A DNA stretch of 64,000 nucleotides from assembly GCA_002796995.1 (NCBI GenBank), contig PEKW01000006.1, positions 310,001-374,000 on the forward strand. The letters run 5' to 3'. This document shows positions 1-9,430 of the stretch, piece after piece (positions within the stretch are counted from its first letter, which is position 1; every line of letters begins with the position of its first letter). The notes below the pieces were generated by a model that was not told where the DNA came from, ran no database searches, and saw only the letters and a list, made by a program, of their open reading frames with translations. Source of the stretch: Rhizobium sp. Lineage in GTDB: Bacteria; Pseudomonadota; Alphaproteobacteria; Rhizobiales; Rhizobiaceae. Both the position numbers and the translations under genes were made by a program.

Positions 1-169
1 AGTCGAACAGCTCCAGATAGACCTTGTCCTTCTTCCACAGCCAGAGGCCCTCCAGCACCGCCAGGTAGCTGGCGAGACCGATGGAAAAGGCCGGGAAGAT
101 GATATGAAAGGACACGGTAAAGGCAAACTGCAGCCGTGCCAGCAATTGCGCGTCGAATATCTCGAACAT
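1..169 (-). CDS. cydA: cytochrome bd ubiquinol oxidase subunit I, N-terminal fragment
   Basis: Only the first 56 codons lie in the window; the gene continues off the left edge. The product is the haem-bearing subunit of cytochrome bd (or cyanide-insensitive CIO type) quinol oxidase, an inner-membrane terminal oxidase that reduces O2 without pumping protons. The fragment begins MFEIFDAQLLARLQFAFTVS and continues with the family's FHIIFPAFSIG segment, where the His is the expected haem b595 ligand of the first helix, and ends in the LWLWKKD loop. The start ATG is at 169. Whether it is the CydA or CioA subtype cannot be decided without the Q-loop. Confidence 0.85.
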   Translation of the reverse strand, partial: MFEIFDAQLLARLQFAFTVSFHIIFPAFSIGLASYLAVLEGLWLWKKDKVYLELFD

Positions 170-306
170 CGTCCTACCGCTCTCGTTGCCGTCTTGATTG
201 AAGGTCTCAGACAGCAAATAGGCTTTGTTCCCTTGCGATCAATGCGACAAGCCGCCCTGCGTCAACTTGACTTCCATCAAAACAGACCCGCCCGAAGGAC
301 GAAAAA

Positions 307-332
307 AGGCGCGGACGTTGCCGCCCGCGCCT
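307..332 (-). terminator. rho-independent terminator after serA
   Basis: An 8-bp GC-rich stem (AGGCGCGG with CCGCGCCT) encloses a 10-nt loop and is followed, in the minus direction, by six T residues. It lies about 30 nt beyond the serA stop codon and separates the serC-serA operon from cydA. Confidence 0.8.
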
Positions 333-359
333 CTCGTCTGTCCTGGGAGGACTTCAAGT

Positions 360-1955
360 TCAGTCGACGTTGAAGCTCAACGGCTTCGCCTGGCGGATCG
401 CCGAATGGGCGATCAGCTTGTCGAGCACGTCCTGCTTGATCGGTTCATCGACATAGAGCAGCGCAATCGCATCGCCGCCCTGCTTGTCACGGCCGAGCTG
501 GAAGTTGGCGATATTGACGCCGCCTTCGCCGAGCGTGGTGCCCATGAAGCCGATCATGCCGGGCACGTCGGTGTTCGAGATGTAGATCATGTTGGCGCCG
601 ACATCGGCGTCCATGTTGATGCCCTTGATCTGGATGAAGCGCGGCTTGCCGTCCGAGAACACCGTGCCGGCGATCGAGCGGGTCTGGTTCTCCGTCGTCA
701 CCGTCAGCTTGATGTAGCCGTCATAGACGCCGGTCTTGTCACGCTTGACCTCGGAGAGCACGATGCCCTTTTCCTTGATCATGATCGGCGCCGAAACCAT
801 GTTGACGTCGGAGACCTGGCTGCGGATCAGGCCGGCCAGCAGCGCCGAGGTCAGCGCCTTGGTATTCATCTGCGCGGTCTGGCCGTCGTAGAGGATCTCG
901 ATCTCCTTGATCGCGCTTTCCGTGACCTGGCCGACGAAGGCGCCGAGCACGTCGGCAAGCTTGATGAAGGGCTTGAGGATCGGGGCTTCTTCCGCCGTGA
1001 TCGACGGCATGTTGATGGCGTTGGAGACGGCACCCTTGATCAGATAGTCCGACATCTGTTCGGCGACCTGGAGCGCGACGTTTTCCTGAGCTTCCGTGGT
1101 GGACGCGCCGAGATGCGGGGTGCAGACCACGTTCGGCAGGCCGAACAGCGGGCTTTCGGTCGCGGGTTCGACCTCGAACACGTCAAAGCCGGCGCCGGCG
1201 ACGTGGCCCGACTTGATGGCTTCGGCAAGGGCTGCCTCGTCGACCAGGCCGCCGCGGGCGCAGTTGATGATGCGCACGCCAGGCTTGGTCTTGGCGAGCG
1301 CTTCCTTGCCCAGGATGCCGCGGGTCTTGTCGGTCATCGGCACGTGCAGGGTGATGAAGTCGGCCTTGGCGAGAAGCTCGTCGAGCTCGACCTTGGTGAC
1401 GCCCATCTCCTCGGCGCGTTCCTTCGACAGGAAGGGATCGTAGGCCAGCACATGCATCTTGAGGCCAAGGGCACGCGAGCAGACGATCGAGCCGATATTG
1501 CCGGCCCCGATGACACCGAGCGTCTTGCCGGTGATCTCGACGCCCATGAACTTCGACTTCTCCCATTTGCCGGCCTGGGTCGAGGCGTCGGCGGCGGGCA
1601 GTTGGCGGGCGACGGCGAACATCAGGGCGATGGCGTGCTCGGCGGTGGTAATCGAGTTGCCGAATGGCGTGTTCATGACGATGATACCGCGGCGCGAGGC
1701 GGCCGGGATGTCGACATTGTCGACGCCGATGCCGGCGCGGCCGATGACCTTCAGATTGGTCGCGGCGGCGATCAGCTTTTCCGTCGCCTTGGTGGCGGAG
1801 CGGATGGCGAGACCGTCGTAATTGCCGATGATCTCGGCGAGCTTTTCCTTGTCCTTGCCGAGCTTCGGCTGGAAATCGACTTCGACGCCGCGGTCACGGA
1901 AGATCTGGACGGCGGTTTCCGACAGTTCGTCGGATACGAGAACGCGAGGTGCCAT
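360..1955 (-). CDS. serA: D-3-phosphoglycerate dehydrogenase
   Basis: This 531-residue enzyme oxidises 3-phosphoglycerate to phosphohydroxypyruvate with NAD+, the first step of serine synthesis in the cytosol. The Rossmann motif VIGAGNIGS is near residues 148-156. The catalytic region holds INCARGG (about 232-238) and TPHLGAST (about 290). The length and a C-terminal ACT domain, with the NTDVPGMIGF stretch near 465, mark the long form with an intervening allosteric domain, so serine feedback inhibition is likely but not proven. It lies 83 bp downstream of serC on the same strand and ends just before a strong terminator, so serC-serA reads as one operon. Confidence 0.96.
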   Translation of the reverse strand: MAPRVLVSDELSETAVQIFRDRGVEVDFQPKLGKDKEKLAEIIGNYDGLAIRSATKATEKLIAAATNLKVIGRAGIGVDNVDIPAASRRGIIVMNTPFGNSITTAEHAIALMFAVARQLPAADASTQAGKWEKSKFMGVEITGKTLGVIGAGNIGSIVCSRALGLKMHVLAYDPFLSKERAEEMGVTKVELDELLAKADFITLHVPMTDKTRGILGKEALAKTKPGVRIINCARGGLVDEAALAEAIKSGHVAGAGFDVFEVEPATESPLFGLPNVVCTPHLGASTTEAQENVALQVAEQMSDYLIKGAVSNAINMPSITAEEAPILKPFIKLADVLGAFVGQVTESAIKEIEILYDGQTAQMNTKALTSALLAGLIRSQVSDVNMVSAPIMIKEKGIVLSEVKRDKTGVYDGYIKLTVTTENQTRSIAGTVFSDGKPRFIQIKGINMDADVGANMIYISNTDVPGMIGFMGTTLGEGGVNIANFQLGRDKQGGDAIALLYVDEPIKQDVLDKLIAHSAIRQAKPLSFNVD

Positions 1956-2038
1956 GTGAGGCCTCCTTCAAAGGGGTTCAGGTCTGGTACGGATATGGGA
2001 ATGGGCGGCCTCGCCTCGAGGGCGAAGCCGGATCAGTC

Positions 2039-3211
2039 TCAGGCGGCCTTGAGCGCGGCCTTCTGGGTCTCGAAAGCCCAGGTGAGCCAGGGCATCAGCG
2101 CCTTCATGTCGGCGGTTTCGATCGTCGCGCCGGCCCAGATCCTGAGGCCCGACGGGGCGTCGCGATAGGCGCCGATGTCGAAGGCGACGCCTTCCTTGTC
2201 GAGCGCCGTGACCATGCCCTTGGCAAAGGCGGCCTGGGCGTCGGCGTCGAGAGCCGCCACGTCCTTGTCGACGATGGTGAGGCACACCGAGGTGTTGGAG
2301 CGGGTCGCCGGAACCTTGGCGAGATTGGCGATCCAGTCATTGGCCTCGACGAAGTCGAACAGCACCTTGGCATTGGCATCGGCCCGTGCCATCAGGCCCT
2401 TGAGGCCACCGATCGACTTGGCCCAGAGGAGCGCGTCGATATAGTCCTCGACGCACAGCATCGACGGGGTGTTGATGGTCTCGCCGGTGAAGATACCCTC
2501 GATCAGCTTGCCGCCCTTCGTCATGCGGAAGATCTTCGGCAGCGGCCAGGCCGGAACGTAGGATTCCAGGCGCTCGACGGCGCGCGGCGACAGGATCAGC
2601 ATGCCGTGGCCGCCCTCGCCGCCCAGAACCTTCTGCCAGGAGAAGGTGACGACGTCGAGCTTGGTGAAATCCATGTCCTGGGCGAAGGCGGCGCTGGTGG
2701 CGTCGCAGATGGTCAGACCCTTGCGGTCGGCAGGGATGAAATCGGCGTTCGGCACGCGCACGCCAGAAGTGGTGCCGTTCCAGGTGAACACGACGTCGCG
2801 GTCGAAATCGACGACGGCAAGATCGGGAAGCTCGCCATAGGGCGCTTCGAACTTGCGGACGTCCTTGAGCTTCAGCTGCTTTACGACGTCGGTGACCCAG
2901 CCGGCGCCGAAGCTTTCCCAGGAGAGCATGTCCACGCCACGTTCGCCGAGCAGCGACCACATGGCCATTTCGACGGCGCCGGTGTCGGAGGCCGGAACGA
3001 TGCCGATGCGGTAGTCCGCCGGCACATTCAGAATTTCGCGGGTGAGATCGATGGCCTGCTTCAGCTTTGCCTTGCCGACCTTGGCGCGGTGCGAGCGACC
3101 GAGCGGGGCATCGGCAAGCGCTTCGAGCGACCAACCGGGGCGCTTCGAGCAAGGGCCAGAAGAAAAATGGGTGTTGTTCGGACGGAGGTCCGGCTTGGCG
3201 AGTGTCGTCAT
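2039..3211 (-). CDS. serC: phosphoserine aminotransferase
   Basis: A 390-residue PLP enzyme that converts phosphohydroxypyruvate and glutamate to phosphoserine, the second step of serine synthesis; the family also serves pyridoxal phosphate synthesis. The PLP lysine is K194 in [10 protein letters not shown]. The N-terminus contains [10 protein letters not shown], typical of the alphaproteobacterial branch. An upstream in-frame extension is open, but the start at 3211 is preferred because it follows the serC leader RNA, whose last stem covers the GGAAGGG ribosome-binding site 7-10 nt away. serA follows on the same strand. Confidence 0.96.
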   Translation of the reverse strand: MTTLAKPDLRPNNTHFSSGPCSKRPGWSLEALADAPLGRSHRAKVGKAKLKQAIDLTREILNVPADYRIGIVPASDTGAVEMAMWSLLGERGVDMLSWESFGAGWVTDVVKQLKLKDVRKFEAPYGELPDLAVVDFDRDVVFTWNGTTSGVRVPNADFIPADRKGLTICDATSAAFAQDMDFTKLDVVTFSWQKVLGGEGGHGMLILSPRAVERLESYVPAWPLPKIFRMTKGGKLIEGIFTGETINTPSMLCVEDYIDALLWAKSIGGLKGLMARADANAKVLFDFVEANDWIANLAKVPATRSNTSVCLTIVDKDVAALDADAQAAFAKGMVTALDKEGVAFDIGAYRDAPSGLRIWAGATIETADMKALMPWLTWAFETQKAALKAA

Positions 3212-3263
3212 CGTGCTACCCTTCCAGGTATATGGCCTCTCGTTGGGGAGAGGTGTCCCGCCG
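3209..3263 (-). ncRNA. serC leader RNA motif
   Basis: Read on the minus strand the leader carries CGGGACA, then a perfect 6-bp hairpin (CCTCTC, loop CCCAAC, GAGAGG at 3236-3253), then TACC-TGGAAG-GGTA (3217-3230), whose 3' arm overlaps the ribosome-binding site just before the serC ATG. This matches the serC motif known from alphaproteobacteria (established family; the match is from memory, not a search). The small size and the stem over the ribosome-binding site suggest translational control of serC-serA. The ligand or partner is unknown. Confidence 0.82.
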
Positions 3264-3266
3264 TCG

Positions 3267-3295
3267 GAACTACGCCTGTCGAAAAACCGCGTCAA
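3267..3295 (-). promoter_or_regulatory. sigma70-type promoter of serC-serA
   Basis: TTGACG at 3290-3295 and TAGTTC at 3267-3272 are 17 nt apart on the minus strand. Transcription would start at about 3260, exactly at the 5' edge of the serC leader motif, which supports both calls. Confidence 0.65.
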
Positions 3296-3378
3296 GAAAA
3301 TTCTATGTCGCGGAGAGAAGAATTTTTGACGCACCCGTGTAACCGCCCGAGTCGCGCGAAATACAGCCTGAACGCGAA

Positions 3379-3404
3379 AAGGCCGCCCACTGTGGGGCGG
3401 CCTT
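3379..3404 (-). terminator. terminator of the outer-membrane protein gene
   Basis: A perfect 10-bp stem (AAGGCCGCCC with GGGCGGCCTT) encloses a 6-nt loop and is followed on the minus strand by TTTTCG. It lies 24 nt beyond the stop of the barrel gene and upstream of the serC promoter. Confidence 0.85.
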
Positions 3405-3427
3405 CGGCAATTCAAACTGTAGTGGAA

Positions 3428-4255
3428 TTACTTGTAGACGATCGGCTGCGGCGGCGGCTCGTATGCCACCGGCTGCTCGCAGCCGCCGAACAGATAGCGG
3501 GCGCCGACATGCGCCTCGTGGCTGTAGAAGCCCTTGTCGCGGCCCGGTCCGCCATTTTCCTCGAAGCCGAACATGCCGCCGGCAAGCGTATGACGGAAGC
3601 GGTAGCCGACATCAGCCTTGACGTTGCAGGTGACGTCGATCGAGGCGCCGGCCATCAGCTGATAGGCAAACCGCCAGTTGTGGTAGCCCTTGTGCGTGAC
3701 AGTGTCGTCGCAACCGCCGCCATCGTCCTGGCAGGCCGTGTTGCGCAGCTTGTCCCACTTGACGTAGGCGCCGCCGATACCCGCGCCGACGTAAGGCGTG
3801 AACATGCCGTAATTGCCGAGGTCGACATAGGCATTGGCCATCAGGTGGTAGGCGCGCATGGCCGACACGTCGCTCGACGTGCAGGGCTCGAGCGGGCTGC
3901 CGCAGGTGCCTGAGGTCGAGCCTTCGAAATCGGACTTGAACATGTAGTCGAGGGTCAGGTCGGTGCGCAGGTAGTTGTTGACCTGGTAACCGACGCCGAC
4001 GCCGAGCGTGAAGTTGTCCTTCAGGTCGGTATCGTCGAAATCGACCAGGTTGCCGTTGGAGCCCTGGAAATATTCGGCGCCACGCATCTTGTTGAAGGAA
4101 TAGCCCACGTCGCCCCGCAGGTACCAGCCGGAAGCCTCCGAGACTTCGACTTCGGGCGCCATGATCGGGGCAGGCTCAGGCTGATAAATGTCCGCAGAAT
4201 GGGCTGCTGTGCCGGCGAGCAGAACGGCAGCCACGGCGAAAAGGCTCGTCTTCAT
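3428..4255 (-). CDS. outer membrane beta-barrel protein (Omp25/31-like)
   Basis: A 275-residue porin-like protein. The start at 4255 gives a clear signal peptide (MKTSLFAVAAVLLAGTAAHS, cleavage before ADIYQPE); an in-frame upstream Met would bury it. A proline/glutamate-rich linker is followed by repeated amphipathic strands such as GWYLRGDVGYSF, NFTLGVGVGYQV and FTPYVGAGIGG, and by a terminal barrel strand HVGARYLFGG with a short proline-rich tail. The family resembles the OMP_b-brl surface antigens of Brucella and Rhizobium. Cys pairs in extracellular-type loops (GTCGSPLEPC; CQDDGGGC) may form disulfides. It is a single gene flanked by terminators; its specific function is unknown. Confidence 0.85.
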   Translation of the reverse strand: MKTSLFAVAAVLLAGTAAHSADIYQPEPAPIMAPEVEVSEASGWYLRGDVGYSFNKMRGAEYFQGSNGNLVDFDDTDLKDNFTLGVGVGYQVNNYLRTDLTLDYMFKSDFEGSTSGTCGSPLEPCTSSDVSAMRAYHLMANAYVDLGNYGMFTPYVGAGIGGAYVKWDKLRNTACQDDGGGCDDTVTHKGYHNWRFAYQLMAGASIDVTCNVKADVGYRFRHTLAGGMFGFEENGGPGRDKGFYSHEAHVGARYLFGGCEQPVAYEPPPQPIVYK

Positions 4256-4471
4256 GGCAAGATACTCCAATATCCATCGTTGTTGCACGGGCCTTGTCGC
4301 GGCCGATGTTCTTGATCAGGATGGATAATGAAGCAGAAAGGTTAAGGTGCGCTTAACTACGTCTGTTTACCTTGATCGCCGAGGATATTCTTGCGGGCTT
4401 ACGGAAAGCGGCGCATCGACCGCCCCTCCGCGACCGCGAAATTCACCCGTCGAAGTTCTTCCGGGATGGGA

Positions 4472-4501
4472 AAGGGGCCGAAAGCATGCTTCCGACCCCT
4501 T
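4472..4501 (-). terminator. terminator of the chemoreceptor gene
   Basis: On the minus strand the 14-bp arms AAGGGGTCGGAAGC and GCTTTCGGCCCCTT pair completely when two G-U wobbles are allowed. The plus strand has mismatches at those points, which fixes the direction. A short T run follows, and the hairpin lies 24 nt beyond the chemoreceptor stop. Confidence 0.75.
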
Positions 4502-4525
4502 GATACAGACCTGTTTTGAGAGCTG

Positions 4526-6844
4526 TCAGCTCGCCCGGCGCAACGGCTGGGCGCTCATTCCCTGCTGGCCGGCCGAATGACCGCCGCCGAGCGAGAAATG
4601 GCCGAGACGCTGGTCCATCTCGCCGGCCTCCTGGGCCAAACGGTGAATCGCCGCCGTCGTTTCCTCGACCATGGCCGCGTTCTGCTGCGTCATCGCATCG
4701 AGCTGGTTCACCGAGCCGTTGATTTCCGACAGCGTCTGCGCTTCCTCGCGGGTCGAGCTCATGATTTCGCTGATGCGGCCGTTGATCGCCAGGACGTGGG
4801 AACCAATGCCCTGCAAGGCGGCCCCGGCCTTCTCGACCAGCGTCACGCCATGGCTGACCTCAGTGGTCGACTTGGCCAGCAGCGCGGCAATCTGCTTGGC
4901 AGCCGCGGCCGATCGCTGGGCGAGTTCGCGCACCTCCTGGGCAACGACGGCAAAACCCTTGCCGCTTTCGCCGGCCCTTGCCGCCTCGACGCCGGCATTG
5001 AGCGCGAGAAGGTTGGTCTGGAAGGCAATCTCGTCGATCACGCCGATGATCTGGTTGATCTCCTGAGACGAGCCCTGGATCGCCTCCATCGCGGCGATGG
5101 TCTCGCGCATGATGTGGCTGGACTGTTCCGTATCGTTCTTGGCGTTGCGGGCGATCTTCTCCGCATCCTCGGCGCGGGCGATCTGGGTGCGCACGCCTTC
5201 GGTGATCGCCTTGATGGCACTGGCCGTTTCGGTCAGCGCTGCCGCCTGGCGTTCGGTGCGTTCGGCCAGCTGGTCGGCGCCGGAGCGCATCTCGTCGGAC
5301 CCTTCGCGCACGGCGACCGAGTTGCCGCCGATGCCGGCGAGCGTGACGCTGAGCGTCGAGAGCGCCTTGTTGAAGTTGTGGCGGAGCGATTCCAGCTCCT
5401 GCGGGAAGGCGCTGCGGAGCTCGAAGGCGAGATCGCCGCGTGCCAGCCGGTCGAGGCCCTCGTCGAGAGCGGCGACCACCGCCTGCAGGCTCTGGGCTTC
5501 CGTTTCCCGTTCCGCCATGCGCTGGCGACGCTCGATGTCGGCGCGTTCGCGTTCGGAGCGGGTCTCGCCTTCCAGGCGCTGCTGCGCGATCAGGCCGATG
5601 CGGAAGCGCTCAAGCGCCTTGGCCATGGTGCCGATCTCGTCGCGACGGTCCTGGTTGGCCACCGCATCGTCGAGCTTGCCATTGGCGACGTCACCGGTGA
5701 CGGTGGCGAGCCGGGCGAGCGGCGCAAACAGCCGGCCGGTCAGGTAACCGGTGGCGACCGCCATCACCACCAGCACGACGACCGCCGTGACGAACAGGGT
5801 CATGGCGATATGCCAGGAACCGGCGCCGAGCTCGGCATGGGTCAGGCTCTCGGTCACGAGATACCTGTCGCCGCCATAGGACACGGGACGGCCATAGGCA
5901 TTGGCCGGGCCGTCGGCGCGCTCGAACTTGGAGATGACGATCTTGTCGCCAGTGATGGCGTCGGCGGGGAAGCCGAAGGGGGCTGCGGAAATGTCGGTAA
6001 GCTTGCCGTCGGCCGAAAGGCTGATGCCGGTTCCGTCCTCGGAAAGGATCGCCACCTGCTCGCCGCTGTCACCATTGATGCCCTTGGAGAGGATGCTGGT
6101 GATGGCGGTGTCCTTGAGCTGGAACAGGATCGCGCCCTTGAAGGCGCCGTACTTCACGACCGGAACGGCGAAATAGATGTCCGGCGACTGCGGATTGCTG
6201 CCGGCCTTCAGCCCGGAGAACCGGGTCGGAGCAGAGTCCTCGACGGCCTTGCCGGCCTCCTCGACGCTGCGGGCATAGGCACGGCCGAGGCCGGTCGCGG
6301 CGAGCGGACCGCTGGCGACGTTTTCGCCGAAGGTCTCGCCCTTCTTGTAGGAATAGATGACATTGCCGGTCTGGTCGAGGATCAGCAGATCGCGGAACTG
6401 GGTGCCCTTGAGAAAGCCGGCGACCTGCGTCTGGACCGTCTCATGACTGGAATAGTAGAAGCCGCTCGGGCCTTCCGGCTTCAGCAGCTTTTCCAGTTCG
6501 GTCGGATTGGGGTTCTTGGTGATGAAGACGTCGCGCAGCTCCTTGCGGGCGTCGCCGGACGTCTTGACGATCGTGTTCCAGCCGCTCTTCATCGCGGTGA
6601 TCGACTGCTGCAGGCTTTCGATCTTGGCGATCGAGGTCGCCTGGTTTTCCAGCTGCGCCAGCTGTTCCTGGAGAATGTCGCCGCGGAAGGTGAGCGTGGA
6701 GCTCATCGACTTGAAGGTCTGCTCCTCGAACACGGCACTGGAGGTGGAATAGGCGAGAACGTTCAGCAGCCCCACCGACATGACGGTCAGCAGGAGAAAG
6801 ATGCCGATGACCTTGGAGGACAGCGAGTTGAAACGACTTGTCAT
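4526..6844 (-). CDS. methyl-accepting chemotaxis protein, transmembrane
   Basis: A 772-residue chemoreceptor. The start at 6844 puts the first membrane helix (KVIGIFLLLTVMSVGLLNVL) at residues 10-30. The periplasmic sensor of about 320 residues contains two Cache/PAS-like stretches (LLILDQTGNVIYSY; VAILSEDGTGISLS), then a second helix near 350 (MTLFVTAVVVLVVMAVA) and a HAMP domain. The signalling tip has [20 protein letters not shown], the CheA/CheW contact hairpin. No C-terminal pentapeptide for CheR/CheB docking is present. It probably signals to a chemotaxis array elsewhere; the ligand cannot be read from the sequence. It ends at its own terminator. Confidence 0.92.
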   Translation of the reverse strand: MTSRFNSLSSKVIGIFLLLTVMSVGLLNVLAYSTSSAVFEEQTFKSMSSTLTFRGDILQEQLAQLENQATSIAKIESLQQSITAMKSGWNTIVKTSGDARKELRDVFITKNPNPTELEKLLKPEGPSGFYYSSHETVQTQVAGFLKGTQFRDLLILDQTGNVIYSYKKGETFGENVASGPLAATGLGRAYARSVEEAGKAVEDSAPTRFSGLKAGSNPQSPDIYFAVPVVKYGAFKGAILFQLKDTAITSILSKGINGDSGEQVAILSEDGTGISLSADGKLTDISAAPFGFPADAITGDKIVISKFERADGPANAYGRPVSYGGDRYLVTESLTHAELGAGSWHIAMTLFVTAVVVLVVMAVATGYLTGRLFAPLARLATVTGDVANGKLDDAVANQDRRDEIGTMAKALERFRIGLIAQQRLEGETRSERERADIERRQRMAERETEAQSLQAVVAALDEGLDRLARGDLAFELRSAFPQELESLRHNFNKALSTLSVTLAGIGGNSVAVREGSDEMRSGADQLAERTERQAAALTETASAIKAITEGVRTQIARAEDAEKIARNAKNDTEQSSHIMRETIAAMEAIQGSSQEINQIIGVIDEIAFQTNLLALNAGVEAARAGESGKGFAVVAQEVRELAQRSAAAAKQIAALLAKSTTEVSHGVTLVEKAGAALQGIGSHVLAINGRISEIMSSTREEAQTLSEINGSVNQLDAMTQQNAAMVEETTAAIHRLAQEAGEMDQRLGHFSLGGGHSAGQQGMSAQPLRRAS

Positions 6845-7019
6845 CTTGAATCCCGTTTTACCGCGCCCACTCTGCGCGTAGATGCCGTTTGAAAGCGACT
6901 TGACGGCCAGGAGCACACTCCTCGCCGTCAGATACTCTACGGTCGGGACTTTTCTTTAAACGCCGGTTAAAAAGCGCGGCTATTTCTCATCACAAAGTCG
7001 AATTAACGGCCTCGCGCCC

Positions 7020-8015
7020 TCAATCGAGCATTTTTTCGCGGAGATCGGCAAAGATCTCGACGGATCGCAGCCGTTTCTCCACGGAATGGATCGGCATGGA
7101 AACGATCAGTTCGTCCGCACCCGTCATCTTGAGGAATTCCGCAAGCTTGTTGCGGGCCGTCGCCGCAGCGCCGACCACGGCATAGCGCAGGGTATGCTCG
7201 ACCCCGTAGCGCTCGACCTCGCTCCAGTACCCTTCCATGGTTTCAATCGGCCGTGGAAACGCCTTGCGCACGTTGCGGCGCAGGTTGACGAACTGCTGCT
7301 GCGACGAGGTGAACAGATGCTCGGCCTCAGCATCCGTCTCCGCGGCGACGCCCATGATGCCGACCATGACGTAGGGCTTGTCGAGTTCGTCCGACGGCTG
7401 GAAACGGTCCCGATAGATCGAGATCGCCTCCATCAGCTGGTCGGGGGCGAAGTGCGAGGCAAAGGCGTAGGGCAGTCCGAGTGCCGCCGCGAGGTGGGCG
7501 CTGTAGAGGCTGGAGCCGAGCAGCCAGAGCGGGACATGGCTGCGCATGCCCGGCACGGCGAGCAGGGCCTGGTCCTCCGTCGGTTCGCCGAGCAGGCGCC
7601 TGAGTTCGATGATATCGTGCGGGAAACTCTCCGTCCCGGCCTCCATGTTGCGCCTCAGCGCCCGGGCGGTGCGCATGTCGGTCCCCGGCGCGCGGCCGAG
7701 GCCCAAATCAACACGGCCCGGAAACAGCGCTTCCAGCGTACCGAACTGCTCGGCGATGACCAGCGGCGCATGGTTCGGCAGCATGATGCCGCCAGAACCG
7801 ATGCGGATGCGCTTCGTCGCCGCGCCGACATGACCGATCACGACAGACGTGGCCGCACTGGCAATGCCTGGCATGCCGTGGTGTTCGGCCAGCCAGAAGC
7901 GGTTGTAGCCGCAATCCTCGGCCTTGACCGCCATCTGCCGGGAGGCGTCGAGGGCTTCGGTGATCGAGTGGCCCTCGGCGATGGGCGAGAGATCGAGGAT
8001 GGAAAAGGGGATCAT
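7020..8015 (-). CDS. LLM class flavin-dependent oxidoreductase (luciferase-like)
   Basis: A 331-residue TIM-barrel flavin enzyme. The N-terminus [14 protein letters not shown], the [11 protein letters not shown] motif near residue 40 and the [13 protein letters not shown] loop near 75 are typical of the bacterial LLM branch related to E. coli YhbW. Such enzymes use reduced FMN supplied by a partner reductase; the substrate here is unknown. It is transcribed away from ruvC from a 163-bp divergent intergenic region and is probably monocistronic. Confidence 0.88.
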   Translation of the reverse strand: MIPFSILDLSPIAEGHSITEALDASRQMAVKAEDCGYNRFWLAEHHGMPGIASAATSVVIGHVGAATKRIRIGSGGIMLPNHAPLVIAEQFGTLEALFPGRVDLGLGRAPGTDMRTARALRRNMEAGTESFPHDIIELRRLLGEPTEDQALLAVPGMRSHVPLWLLGSSLYSAHLAAALGLPYAFASHFAPDQLMEAISIYRDRFQPSDELDKPYVMVGIMGVAAETDAEAEHLFTSSQQQFVNLRRNVRKAFPRPIETMEGYWSEVERYGVEHTLRYAVVGAAATARNKLAEFLKMTGADELIVSMPIHSVEKRLRSVEIFADLREKMLD

Positions 8016-8178
8016 GGCGCGGGTCCGGTCTATGTGTCGGGAGCTGAGCCCCTTATGTAAAGAGCGTTGCGCCGAATGCCAGAGCCGGAATGACGAGTTT
8101 CGCTGATCGTCACTTCAGTGTTTTTGTTTTGTTCACTTAATTCTGGCAGACCGGCAGGCAGGAAGCTAGAGTGACGCC

Positions 8179-8691
8179 ATGCACAACGCGATTCGAATTA
8201 TCGGCATTGATCCGGGCCTCAGGCGATGCGGCTGGGGCGTCATCGAGACGCTCGGCAACTCCCTGCGTTTCGTCGCCTCCGGCACGGTGACCTCCGACGG
8301 CGACATGGATCTGGCTTCCCGGCTATGCCAATTGCATGACGGGCTGTCGGAAGTGGTGCACGCCTACCAGCCGCACGAGGCGGCGGTCGAACAGACCTTC
8401 GTAAACAAGGACGCGGTGGCCACCCTCAAGCTTGGCCAGGCCCGCGGCATCGCCATGCTGGTTCCGGCCCGAGCCGGGCTGCGGGTTGCCGAATACGCGC
8501 CGAACGCGGTGAAGAAGGCGGTCATCGGCGTCGGCCACGGCGAGAAGCAGCAGATCCACATGATGCTGAAAATCCTCATGCCCAAGGCCGAGTTCAAGGG
8601 CAATGACGCAGCCGACGCGCTCGCCATCGCCATCTGCCACGCCCACAATCGCGGCGGCGATCGCATGCGCCAGGTGCTGGCCAGCGTCTAG
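8179..8691 (+). CDS. ruvC: Holliday junction endonuclease RuvC
   Basis: A 170-residue resolvase that cuts four-way DNA junctions together with the RuvAB branch-migration motor. The acidic residues of the metal site are visible: D11 in [10 protein letters not shown]71 in [10 protein letters not shown], and D143/D146 in GNDAADALA. Length is normal. The ATG at 8179 follows AGGAAG at a somewhat long distance. It opens a plus-strand operon in which toxin-antitoxin pairs separate it from ruvA and ruvA from ruvB. Confidence 0.96.
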   Translation: MHNAIRIIGIDPGLRRCGWGVIETLGNSLRFVASGTVTSDGDMDLASRLCQLHDGLSEVVHAYQPHEAAVEQTFVNKDAVATLKLGQARGIAMLVPARAGLRVAEYAPNAVKKAVIGVGHGEKQQIHMMLKILMPKAEFKGNDAADALAIAICHAHNRGGDRMRQVLASV

Positions 8692-8698
8692 TTTGTTC

Positions 8699-8731
8699 TT
8701 GACTTGTTCCGTGTGTAAGATATTTTCTTAC
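8699..8731 (+). promoter_or_regulatory. vapB1 promoter with overlapping inverted repeat
   Basis: TTGACT (8699-8704) and TATTTT (8721-8726) are 16 nt apart. The inverted repeat GTAAGA-N5-TCTTAC (8715-8731) spans the -10 region. VapBC complexes usually bind such repeats to repress their own promoter, so this is a likely autoregulatory operator, which would also give ruvA a second promoter. Confidence 0.6.
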
Positions 8732-8749
8732 CGCAGAAGGAGCGAGATC

Positions 8750-9001
8750 ATGCGCGTCACATCCAAGGGTCAGGTCACCATACCGCGCGACTTGCGCGAA
8801 CTCGTCGGCATCGAGCCGAACAGCGAAGTCGTCTTCACGGTCGAGGACGGCAAGTTGATCTTGGCGCCCAAAGGTAACCGGCATTCCGATTCCGACCGCA
8901 CGCGCCTCGCCGCCTTGATGCAAACCCTCGACGCACTCGAAGGAACCGGTGACCAGACGATCGATGCCGAGGCCCTGATGGCCATGACGAGGGATCGCTG
9001 A
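8750..9001 (+). CDS. vapB: AbrB/MazE-type antitoxin of a VapBC pair (first copy)
   Basis: An 83-residue swapped-hairpin AbrB DNA-binding protein. The opening MRVTSKGQVTIPRDLRELVG is the signature of the SpoVT/AbrB fold; the C-terminal third (DQTIDAEALMAMTRD) is the probable toxin-binding tail. AGAAGGAG lies 8-9 nt before the ATG. It precedes the PIN toxin gene by 3 nt and would neutralise it and repress the shared promoter. It occupies the ruvC-ruvA gap. Confidence 0.88.
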   Translation: MRVTSKGQVTIPRDLRELVGIEPNSEVVFTVEDGKLILAPKGNRHSDSDRTRLAALMQTLDALEGTGDQTIDAEALMAMTRDR

Positions 9002-9004
9002 TCT

Positions 9005-9418
9005 ATGGCGACATTGGTCGACACGAATGTTCTGGTCGACGTGGCGGTGCGCGACCCGGTCTGGCTCGGCTGGTCGCGCGCGGCGCTGACCCGGGCGGCG
9101 GCCGGTCAGCCGCTGGTGATCAATCCGGTCATCTATGCCGAGTTTTCGGTCCGCTACGACGATATCGAGACAGTCGACCAGTTGCTTCCGCAATCCGATT
9201 TCCATCGTGAGGGCTTGCCATGGGCGGCAGCCTTTGCCGCCGGCGTGGCTTTCCGCAGATATCGCAGGACCGGTGGAGCGCGCGAGCGTGTGCTGCCGGA
9301 CTTCATGATCGGCGCACACGCCGCCATTCGCGGCTATTCGATTCTCACGCGCGATCCGAAAGGCTACCGCACCTATTTCCCGATGGTTCCCCTCATCACT
9401 CCCGAAACCCATCCCTGA
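9005..9418 (+). CDS. vapC: PIN-domain ribonuclease toxin VapC (first copy)
   Basis: A 137-residue PIN-domain protein. All four acidic metal ligands are present: D6 (LVDTNVL), E46 (VIYAEFS), D99 (VLPDFMIGAHA) and D117 (LTRDPKGY), so the nuclease should be active. VapC toxins cleave tRNA or rRNA loops; the target is not predictable here. It starts 3 nt after its antitoxin and ends 12 nt before ruvA. It differs strongly from the second copy, so the two pairs arrived independently or diverged long ago. Confidence 0.88.
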   Translation: MATLVDTNVLVDVAVRDPVWLGWSRAALTRAAAGQPLVINPVIYAEFSVRYDDIETVDQLLPQSDFHREGLPWAAAFAAGVAFRRYRRTGGARERVLPDFMIGAHAAIRGYSILTRDPKGYRTYFPMVPLITPETHP

Positions 9419-9430
9419 CGGACCTCTCCC

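Noticed and set aside
225..2168. Long plus-strand open frames of about 650 codons opposite serA and serC
   Set aside because: They lie antisense to two well-conserved enzymes, have arginine/aspartate-rich composition typical of high-GC mirror frames, and show no recognisable motif.
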